Shown here piece by piece: positions 7,709 to 13,549 of a DNA stretch of 13,549 nt. The translations under genes were made by a program, and so were the position numbers. Each line of letters begins with the position of its first letter. Positions within the stretch are counted from its first letter, which is position 1. The stretch covers positions 1-13,549 of the forward strand of contig CAZGSG010000148.1 in NCBI GenBank assembly GCA_964528095.1. The letters are read 5' to 3'. The DNA is from CAZGSG01 sp964528095. GTDB taxonomy: Bacteria > Bacteroidota > Bacteroidia > Chitinophagales > Chitinophagaceae. The notes under the pieces are model-generated. The model worked only from the letters and a program-made list of their open reading frames with translations. It was not told where the DNA came from and did no database searches.

Positions 7709-9208
7709 TTAAAATCCTTCAATTTCAGGTTGCCTGTATTTCCATAAGATCTGCAGCGCCTTCAATTCATAGGGGTTATTATACACCTTTGTTTTGTACC
7801 GGATATAAGACAGGGTACGCATCAGCCTTCGTTTTATATTGCTAAGCTGCATATCAGATACCGTTGGATAATAACTGTTCAGCACCACTTCAAAATCCCT
7901 GATCTTATCAATCATCTCCGGCGTAAGCCAGGGAGTCAGCGGGTTTTTCCGGAGATCGAATGATTCCCATTGCGGACTGATCCAGTCTTCCAGTTTCTCA
8001 GGAAAACGAAATCCTGTTTCCAGCACTTTATTATACATATCCGAACCTTCTGTAGGCACAGGGCTGTATACATAGATAATGATCTCCGTTTTAGGATTAA
8101 TAGATTTGATCTCCCTGATAAAAGCGATGTCGGCATCTATCTGTTTCATCGATTCTTCCGGTGTAGGAGCTGGTGTTCCCAGTACAAAAGAATATTCAGG
8201 AATAATATCGAAGCGGGCCATGCGCGCCGCGAACTCCCTGATCTGTGCCGCGCTTTGTGTACCGCCTTTATCCATTTTTTTCAGGATCTCGTCATTGCCT
8301 GTCTCCGCGCCAAAAAAGATCATCTTGCAACCCGACTCCCGCATCAGCGCCAGGGACTCATCCGAATATTTGTTGATCGTATCAATTCTCCCCTCTCCCC
8401 ACCAGACCATTTTCTCTTTTTTGATCAGTCGCGAAAATTCAACAGTTCTTTTCTCCGAAACAAAAAAATTATTATCATGAAATTCAATCGCATTTCCTCC
8501 ATGCTGCTCTTTCAGGTATTTAATATCATTGTAAATACCCGCCGCAGATTTACCCTTCCATCTTGCATTATAAATTGGCACTACGGCACAAAAAGAACAT
8601 TTGAAGGGGCAGCCAAAGCTGGAATGATAAGCAATGGTTTTTGTTCCGAGATAGGTCTTACCGAGGTATTTTTTTAACGGGTAGAATGTATTCAGTTTGT
8701 TATAGGGTAAGGAGGGTAATTCATCCAGGTCATACAGTTCATCTTTGCGGGTCTTGATAAATTCATCGCCGGATTTATAAATGAGATTAGTGATCAGCTC
8801 ATACGGTTCGCCATTTTCCAGCGCGGTCAGCAATGCAGGGAAACATTTATCACCCGGGCCATTGATCACAAAATCCACAAACCCTGAATTCAATACGGTC
8901 TTTGACTGGTTGGAAGGAAAATAACCACCCCAGATGATCCTGATCTCCGGGTACATTTCCCGTATGCGTTTGGAAATGGGGATCGACTGTTTTAGCTGTG
9001 GACCAGGCATACTGGTAGAGCCAAAATAACCAAAACCACCTTCGGCGAGGTAAGCGAATATTTTTCCGGCGGGATCTGTTTCGAGATTCCCGTCTACGAT
9101 CACATATTCGAACTTCCCTTCTATCGAAGCGGCGATGCTTAAAATGGAATTAGGAATACGCGGTTTATAGTTAGCGCTCCTCGGATTAAAAAGTAATACT
9201 CTGGACAT
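7709..9208 (-). CDS. B12-binding-domain radical SAM protein
   Basis: A 499-residue protein similar in plan to the other B12-type radical SAM gene in this cassette but clearly divergent in sequence. Residues 1-130 form a Rossmann-like domain (SRVLLFNPRS at the start, then RIIWGGYFPSNQSKTVL and VDFVINGPGDKCFPALL) without a DXHXXG cobalamin motif. The radical SAM core starts at SSFGCPFKCSFC, with ligands Cys200, Cys204 and Cys207. It is followed by IEFHDNNFFV, by WWGEGRIDTINKYSDESL, and by FFGAETGNDEILKKMDKGG, the SAM- and substrate-facing strands of this family. The last about 130 residues are charged and unrecognised. It probably carries out a methyl transfer to carbon or another radical modification; the substrate is unknown. 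ATG at 9208 is preceded by 34 non-coding bases, the largest gap within this cassette. The following methyltransferase fusion begins immediately after its stop. Confidence 0.87.
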   Translation of the reverse strand: MSRVLLFNPRSANYKPRIPNSILSIAASIEGKFEYVIVDGNLETDPAGKIFAYLAEGGFGYFGSTSMPGPQLKQSIPISKRIREMYPEIRIIWGGYFPSNQSKTVLNSGFVDFVINGPGDKCFPALLTALENGEPYELITNLIYKSGDEFIKTRKDELYDLDELPSLPYNKLNTFYPLKKYLGKTYLGTKTIAYHSSFGCPFKCSFCAVVPIYNARWKGKSAAGIYNDIKYLKEQHGGNAIEFHDNNFFVSEKRTVEFSRLIKKEKMVWWGEGRIDTINKYSDESLALMRESGCKMIFFGAETGNDEILKKMDKGGTQSAAQIREFAARMARFDIIPEYSFVLGTPAPTPEESMKQIDADIAFIREIKSINPKTEIIIYVYSPVPTEGSDMYNKVLETGFRFPEKLEDWISPQWESFDLRKNPLTPWLTPEMIDKIRDFEVVLNSYYPTVSDMQLSNIKRRLMRTLSYIRYKTKVYNNPYELKALQILWKYRQPEIEGF

Positions 9209-9242
9209 GCATCTGATAATTGACCATCCAGAGTAAATACGG

Positions 9243-10220
9243 TCACCGTAAAATATAGTTGCTTTTCATCCCCTTTTTATGACGCCAACTGGCATAGCTA
9301 TTATGGATATGCATCAAAGTGCCGGCTTCCACGTGCGCCTGCCGCCGGTAAATGATCTTAAAGAGTAAGAGTTTATGGATCCCGTGCCGGAAAGACGAAA
9401 TAAGTTCCAGTTCCGTATAGGCAATAAGGCCATTTGGAAGCGGCAATTGAAAATTACCGGACACTTCTTCTGACAAGTCAAATTCCTCTTTTTCCTTAAG
9501 CGGCTGCATATGATTTTTGCCCAATCCAAAAACTTCCTTACAAACGCTGGCCTCTATATCGCTGAGCACGATCCTGCCGGCAGATTCCACCTGCTTACAA
9601 GCCCTGCCCGCGTGCCGCAAAGAGATCACATACAGACCCTCTCCTGCCGCTCCATGCAGATCAGTAGGAAAATGATTGTACAACTCCTGTTCACCAACTG
9701 TGATCAGGCTGATCTTTCTCGGCACCGCATAAGCCAGCTGTACCTGCTTATAGAGGTTTCCTGCCAGGAACACATTCCCGGGTTTACGATTATACAGTTT
9801 ATTATGAAGCTGGCTGATCCATTGTTGCCAGCCAGGGATAAAACGATGCCAGCCGTGCACACCTTCGTAAAAAGAAAGCTCACCACCTGCTGCCTGTATC
9901 TGCCGGATTCTTTTTAATGTAAGACCGGCAAGGGCAACCGAGGCAGGTAAAACATCGTATGTTTTTATGTCTTCATGACTAAAAAGCAGTTCTATTTCCG
10001 TTCCCATTGTTTCGCCTGTTTCCGGAATAGAAAAAAAAGTAAACAATACAGGTGAATAGCCCGTGAATAAATGAGATGCTGTAATGTTTTTTACTACCTG
10101 GCCGTTGACGACAAGATAAACATGAAGAACGGGTTGAAATGACCCTTTTGCAAAACACAGATAATCCTGAGGGTAATGCAGTCCATTAAAACGTTCAAGT
10201 AGTTTTTTTATCAATGCCAT
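9243..10220 (-). CDS. Unassigned protein, possible flavin-reductase-like C-terminal half
   Basis: A protein of about 325 residues that I do not firmly recognise. The N-terminal 150 residues show alternating beta-strand-like segments (HVYLVVNGQVVKN, YSPVLFTFFSIP) and then a Trp-rich stretch (GVHGWHRFIPGWQQWISQL, about 120-138). From about residue 165 on, the pattern PRKISLITVG, then HFPTDLHG, GLYVISLRHAG, and ESAGRIVLSDI resembles the FMN-binding split barrel of flavin reductase-like proteins. This is recognition of style, not a motif proof. There is no signal peptide or membrane segment. As the first gene of the minus-strand cassette it could supply or receive electrons for the radical SAM enzymes, but that is inference. 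Start: ATG at 10220; an in-frame TTG directly before it (10223) adds one residue. Its TGA sits in a 13-base near-palindrome. Confidence 0.6.
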   Translation of the reverse strand: MALIKKLLERFNGLHYPQDYLCFAKGSFQPVLHVYLVVNGQVVKNITASHLFTGYSPVLFTFFSIPETGETMGTEIELLFSHEDIKTYDVLPASVALAGLTLKRIRQIQAAGGELSFYEGVHGWHRFIPGWQQWISQLHNKLYNRKPGNVFLAGNLYKQVQLAYAVPRKISLITVGEQELYNHFPTDLHGAAGEGLYVISLRHAGRACKQVESAGRIVLSDIEASVCKEVFGLGKNHMQPLKEKEEFDLSEEVSGNFQLPLPNGLIAYTELELISSFRHGIHKLLLFKIIYRRQAHVEAGTLMHIHNSYASWRHKKGMKSNYILR

Positions 10221-10268
10221 CAATTAAAGCTAAGAAAAAAAATACCAGGCAAACAAGATGATCAATAC
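10221..10268. promoter_or_regulatory. Divergent intergenic promoter region
   Basis: This 48-base gap separates the start codons of the minus-strand cassette and the plus-strand deacetylase gene, so at least the minus-strand cassette must be transcribed from here or from inside the neighbouring coding DNA. Read on the minus strand, TATTTTTT (10244 down to 10237) resembles the Bacteroidota -7 element TAnnTTTG except for the last base. A TTG at 10265-10263 lies 18 bases upstream of it, near the expected -33 spacing. That would give a very short leader. No comparable element is seen for the plus strand, and no Shine-Dalgarno sequence is present on either side. The promoter call is tentative. Confidence 0.3.
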
Positions 10269-11249
10269 ATGAAAGTCGCCGGATTGTATACAAGAATAAA
10301 AAGAGCAGCACGTGACACAGGTCACCGGCTTGGCATGCGCCCTTCTTTTTCAACCGGTGGCGGCAGCACAAGGATCCTTGTATTTCATGGGCTCTGCCCT
10401 GTAGACTGTTTCCGTTATAATACACTTTTTATTACGCCTGAAACATTTGAAACACAATTACAGCTTTATAAAAAACATTTCAATATTGTTTCACTGGACG
10501 ATCTTTATAACGAACGGTTCAATAAGGACCGGTTCACGATCTGCCTGAGTTTTGATGATGGGTTTGCCAATAATCACAAATACGTACTCCCCCTATTGGA
10601 AAAATATAAAGTGCCCGCTGCTTTTTTTGTGACCGGCATCAGGGATGCCGGCTATGATGTACTATGGAATGATGTATTAAGTATTGCATCCCTGCATGGC
10701 CCTGACGCGTTTGAGTTCAGGAATGAATTATTTACAAAAGACGCTGCGCGTAAATACCGGTCTATGATAAGTAAACAACGGCTGGCGGAAATTCTCCGGT
10801 CTGCTGATTTTGAAACCAAAGCAGCAATGATAAACATATTAGGAGATCATCGGTATAAAGCAGATGAAGACCACTGGCTCCAGATGAGCGCTGAACAGAT
10901 CGCAGCATTATCCGCAAGTAAATGGGCCAGTATCGGTTCACACAGTTATCATCATAACGATCTTGCCAGGATGGACCGGATACTGCTGAGAGAAGACCTC
11001 CAACGATCAAAGCGGTATTTGGAAAACATCACAGGCAAGGAGGTAAAAGCACTGGCTTTTCCATATGGGTCTTATTCCCCGGAAGTAATTGAAGAAGCGA
11101 AACGCGCAGGCTATACACAATTGCTCGCTACCGAATCTCTTCATGCAGGCGATGAAAAGGAAATACTGTTAAGAAAAAGACTTACCATCAACCCGTTTAT
11201 TTCTCCCCTCAATCAATTATATGCCAGCATCTCGGGTAATTACCGGTAA
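10269..11249 (+). CDS. Polysaccharide deacetylase (CE4/NodB family)
   Basis: A 326-residue carbohydrate esterase family 4 enzyme. Motif 1 is SFDDG (94-98), with the catalytic-base and metal Asp pair. Motif 2 is SHSYHH (224-229), giving metal-binding His225 and His229 in an H-x3-H arrangement. Motif 3 is AFPYGSY (263-269). HG at 40-41 is also conserved in this class. An insertion of about 90 residues between motifs 1 and 2 (RDAGYDVLWNDV onward) is typical of the longer deacetylases found in exopolysaccharide loci. No signal peptide is seen, so it probably acts in the cytoplasm on a lipid-linked or nucleotide-linked N-acetylated sugar; this location is inference. The ATG at 10269 opens the rightward block, and the gene overlaps the acyltransferase by 29 bases. 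Confidence 0.9.
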   Translation: MKVAGLYTRIKRAARDTGHRLGMRPSFSTGGGSTRILVFHGLCPVDCFRYNTLFITPETFETQLQLYKKHFNIVSLDDLYNERFNKDRFTICLSFDDGFANNHKYVLPLLEKYKVPAAFFVTGIRDAGYDVLWNDVLSIASLHGPDAFEFRNELFTKDAARKYRSMISKQRLAEILRSADFETKAAMINILGDHRYKADEDHWLQMSAEQIAALSASKWASIGSHSYHHNDLARMDRILLREDLQRSKRYLENITGKEVKALAFPYGSYSPEVIEEAKRAGYTQLLATESLHAGDEKEILLRKRLTINPFISPLNQLYASISGNYR

Positions 11250-12192
11250 TACGGTCACCGGTTCGTATACTGTTGCCCGGCTAAACAAGGACCGTCTAAA
11301 AGACCTTGCAATACTCCATGCTGCTGTATATGGAACTGTAACGGCTGATCATTATGTAAAAAAATACGATACAGCATATACAGGAATTGAATACACTGGT
11401 TTTATTGCCTATAATGCCGGCAATGAACCAATAGGATATTACGGAGTGATTCCCTGTTTTATCGGGCACGGCACTAAGATCATACTGGCGGCACAATCGG
11501 CAGATACAATGACTCATCCCGCTTATCGGTTAAAAGGGATGTTTGTTGAGCTCTCAGAAATGGTCTTCGGGCTTTGCCGGCAATCGGGTATTCTTTTACT
11601 TTTTGGGTTTCCTAATGAACATTCTTATCATGGAGCGGTGAATAAACTGAACTGGAAACCCGTGAACCAGATGAGTTATTTTAATATTCAGGTCAATGCT
11701 TTACCACTGGCTTCGATCGCGTTTAAAAAGCCGTTTCTTAAAAAATGCTATGCCCGTTATCTTGCTTTTATAACGAGAAAATATCTATCAACAGGTACTG
11801 ACATCACAAATTCGGTGGTAAACGATGGTTTCGCCGGCATCTCCAGAACAACGGCCTACCTGGCATACAAAAATAGCTTCAGCCAATCGAAGCTGATCGA
11901 AATCCATCAGGTAAAATTCCGTGTCAGCTTCAGGCAGTCTTTACTGATCGGTGATATGGAGGGGGTAGATGAAACAAACTTTGATACAATGATTGCCTGT
12001 CTCAAAAAACTTTGCCACAGATTGGGCATCCGTGGCATACAGTTTCATTGCAGCCCTGATATCCGTCTTCATCAATTATTTGCAAAAACCTATACGCCGA
12101 TGCCTTCTTATCATGTGCTGTTCCAGGATTTTGGCTCCGCTATCCCTCCCGGTAAACTCCGGTGTACATTTTCCGATATTGATATATTCTAA
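11221..12192 (+). CDS. GNAT-family acyltransferase
   Basis: A 323-residue protein with a GNAT acyl-CoA-binding core in its N-terminal half. The strand ILAAQSADTMTHPAYRLKGMFVELSEMV (about 88-115) corresponds to beta-4 and helix alpha-3. It carries R-L-K-G-M-F in place of the canonical R/Q-x-x-G-x-G/A pyrophosphate loop. GFPNEHSYHGAVNKLNWKP (about 130-148) matches the following strand-helix seen in acetyltransferases of glycan clusters. The C-terminal half (about 215-310) may be a second, degenerate GNAT fold, with a strand-helix-strand pattern (LLIGDMEGVDETNFDTMIACL, IRGIQFHCSPDIRLHQLF). It overlaps the deacetylase gene by 29 bases, so the pair may replace an N-acetyl group with another acyl group; that is inference. 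I found no better start downstream of ATG 11221 before the conserved core. Confidence 0.8.
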   Translation: MPASRVITGNTVTGSYTVARLNKDRLKDLAILHAAVYGTVTADHYVKKYDTAYTGIEYTGFIAYNAGNEPIGYYGVIPCFIGHGTKIILAAQSADTMTHPAYRLKGMFVELSEMVFGLCRQSGILLLFGFPNEHSYHGAVNKLNWKPVNQMSYFNIQVNALPLASIAFKKPFLKKCYARYLAFITRKYLSTGTDITNSVVNDGFAGISRTTAYLAYKNSFSQSKLIEIHQVKFRVSFRQSLLIGDMEGVDETNFDTMIACLKKLCHRLGIRGIQFHCSPDIRLHQLFAKTYTPMPSYHVLFQDFGSAIPPGKLRCTFSDIDIF

Positions 12193-12207
12193 AACCCCAT
12201 CCACATT

Positions 12208-13320
12208 ATGCGTTTTATTTTTACCAGCTATGCAAGCTCCCCGGAATACACCCTTCCTGAAGCATGGCTAAAGCGCATTGAAGGCTATACCGGCATACTG
12301 GAAATGCTGGGTCGCGAGCACGTGGTAACGGCATTCGAACGTATCAGCTATGAAGGAAAACTGCAGAAAAATGGGGTTCAGTATCATTTTATACGACAGT
12401 CAAAAAAAGTAAACCGTTTTCCTTTCCATATGCACCGCCGCATGAAACAACTGGAACCGGATGTTGTATTTATCAACGGATTTATATTTCCCTTACAGAT
12501 TATCCAGTTAAGATTGCAACTGGGCCGTAAAGTAAAGATCGTGATCCTGCATCGTGCCGAAAAACCGTTCAGGGGAATAAAAAAGCAATTGCAGCGATTG
12601 GCAGATAAATGCGTGAACGCCTATTTTTTTTCAGCGCAGGAGTTTGGTAATAGCTGGATAGAAAGCGGTATTACCAATGACAGGGGCAAATTCTACGAGA
12701 TCATACAGGGGTCTTCCGTATTTCAACAGGGAGATAAAGAAAACGCCAGGCGATTACTTGGCCTGACTGGCAAACCTGTCTTTCTATGGGTGGGCAGACT
12801 GGATGAAAATAAAGACCCGCTGACCGTAGTAAAAGGATTTCTCGAATTCCACCGTGTAGAACCGGCCGCAAGACTTTATATGATTTACCAGGATGATAAA
12901 CTGATCACAGAACTGGAGCAACTATTTTATTCTTATAATAAAAACGCGGTCCCTGTAAAACTCATTGGAAGCGTTCCGCATGATGAACTGGCTGGCTGGT
13001 TCAATGCAGCCGATTTTATTATCTCAGGTTCTCACTATGAAGGAAGCGGGATAGCTGTTTGTGAAGCAATGTCCTGCGCCTGTATACCCATCGTTACGAA
13101 TATTCCTTCCTTTCGAAGTATGACGGGATTGGGTGAATATGGCTTATTGTATGAGCCGGGAAATGAAAATTCTTTATTGGCCGCCTTATTACAGACCCGT
13201 GAATTGGATATCAGGGCAAGACAGCATAAAGTAAGAGTGCATTTTGAAAAAGAATTTTCCTTCACAGCCATTGCGAGAAAAACCAATGAAGCGATTACAT
13301 CTTTGCTGAATCATCATTAA
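12208..13320 (+). CDS. Glycosyltransferase family 4 (GT-B fold)
   Basis: A 370-residue GT-B glycosyltransferase. The N-terminal acceptor domain (1-170) has DVVFINGF at about 85-92 and VILHRAEKP at about 112-120. The C-terminal donor domain starts with PVFLWVGRLDENKDPLTVVKGF (190-211), a GT4 hallmark. It continues with KLIGSVPHDELAGWFNAADF (251-270) and then SHYEGSGIAVCEAMSC (275-290). In the latter, Glu278 and Glu286 form an intact EX7E donor-binding motif. A GLLYEPGN segment near 315 contacts the nucleotide in known structures. It probably transfers a hexose or deoxyhexose from a nucleotide sugar to a lipid-linked intermediate at the cytoplasmic face; the sugar is unknown. It follows the acyltransferase after 15 bases and precedes a GT2 gene after 38 bases, which supports one transcript. 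Confidence 0.92.
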   Translation: MRFIFTSYASSPEYTLPEAWLKRIEGYTGILEMLGREHVVTAFERISYEGKLQKNGVQYHFIRQSKKVNRFPFHMHRRMKQLEPDVVFINGFIFPLQIIQLRLQLGRKVKIVILHRAEKPFRGIKKQLQRLADKCVNAYFFSAQEFGNSWIESGITNDRGKFYEIIQGSSVFQQGDKENARRLLGLTGKPVFLWVGRLDENKDPLTVVKGFLEFHRVEPAARLYMIYQDDKLITELEQLFYSYNKNAVPVKLIGSVPHDELAGWFNAADFIISGSHYEGSGIAVCEAMSCACIPIVTNIPSFRSMTGLGEYGLLYEPGNENSLLAALLQTRELDIRARQHKVRVHFEKEFSFTAIARKTNEAITSLLNHH

Positions 13321-13358
13321 AATAATCCAGGGAATGATTCAACTAAACCGGGTAATAC

Positions 13359-13549
13359 ATGTCTGACCACTACAAAATTCCAGTATTGATAAGCATTCTA
13401 CTGCCTACATATAACCGTGCGGCACTTATTAAGGAAACGATCGAAAGTATCCGCGACCAGACCTATCCTTACTGGGAATTGCTGATCATTGATGACGGAT
13501 CGGACGACAACACCGGGGAAATAGTGGCTGCCATAAAAGATGAACGCGT
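13359..13549 (+). CDS. Glycosyltransferase family 2 (3' partial)
   Basis: The first 63 codons of a GT-A glycosyltransferase are visible; the gene runs off the window. The N-terminus reads VLISILLPTYNRAALIKETIESI (residues 9-31), then DQTYPYWELLIIDDGSDDNT (33-52). This is the classic GT2 nucleotide-binding strand and the first Asp-rich loop (DDGS). The metal-binding DXD and the catalytic Asp lie beyond the edge. The ATG at 13359 comes after an A/T-rich leader without a Shine-Dalgarno sequence. It is likely co-transcribed with the preceding GT4 gene. Confidence 0.9.
   Translation, partial: MSDHYKIPVLISILLPTYNRAALIKETIESIRDQTYPYWELLIIDDGSDDNTGEIVAAIKDER

Noticed and set aside
7708..7722. TTG start at 7722 for the methyltransferase fusion
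   Set aside because: It would overlap the upstream gene by 14 bases and adds only five residues. ATG at 7707 lies one base after the upstream stop and is simpler, so I used it.
7970..8677. A 235-codon open frame on the plus strand inside the radical SAM gene at 7709-9208
   Set aside because: It is antisense to a gene with clear radical SAM motifs, its translation is Arg/His/Phe-rich and low in recognisable structure, and a second antisense frame overlaps it. It is a shadow of the real gene.
9510..9917. A 135-codon plus-strand frame antisense to the unassigned gene
   Set aside because: The minus-strand frame is longer, fits the operon spacing and has protein-like strand patterns; the antisense translation has no recognisable domain.

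Overview
The window looks like a chromosomal exopolysaccharide/O-antigen biosynthesis locus from a member of the Bacteroidota, most like a Chitinophaga-type organism. This is inferred from moderate GC, A-rich leaders without Shine-Dalgarno sequences, tightly packed genes, and the combination of a DUF1972-type glycosyltransferase, a Wzy/WaaL-type membrane protein, a CE4 deacetylase and a GNAT acyltransferase. No RNA genes, insertion sequences, CRISPR arrays or integrase genes were seen. Almost all of the DNA is coding and no gene-free stretch exceeds 50 bases.

The layout has three blocks. Block A (+ strand, 1-2952) holds the 3' end of a rhamnosyltransferase-like glycosyltransferase, an O-antigen ligase/polymerase-like membrane protein, and a soluble nucleotidyltransferase-fold protein with an N-terminal helical region. 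Block B (- strand, 10220 down to 2964) is a six-gene, operon-like cassette. In transcription order it encodes an unassigned protein with a possible flavin-reductase-like C-terminal half, a B12-type radical SAM enzyme, a fusion of two methyltransferase domains, a radical SAM enzyme with a SPASM/twitch-like C-terminus, a second B12-type radical SAM enzyme, and a single-domain methyltransferase. Two junctions are ATGA overlaps and two others are 1-3 bases. Block C (+ strand, 10269 to the window end) holds a polysaccharide deacetylase, a GNAT acyltransferase overlapping it, a GT4 glycosyltransferase and the start of a GT2 glycosyltransferase.

Blocks A and C are standard polysaccharide assembly functions: sugar transfer, polymerisation or ligation, and amine deacetylation and reacylation. 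Block B is the notable part: three radical SAM enzymes and three methyltransferase domains, in opposite orientation and inside a glycan locus. The most economical reading is a radical-based tailoring system, for example C-methylation or another modification of a sugar, lipid carrier or co-produced small molecule. The substrate cannot be read from the sequence, and no precursor-peptide gene was found. Functional assignments rest on visible motifs; family-level names are from recognition, not from a database search.
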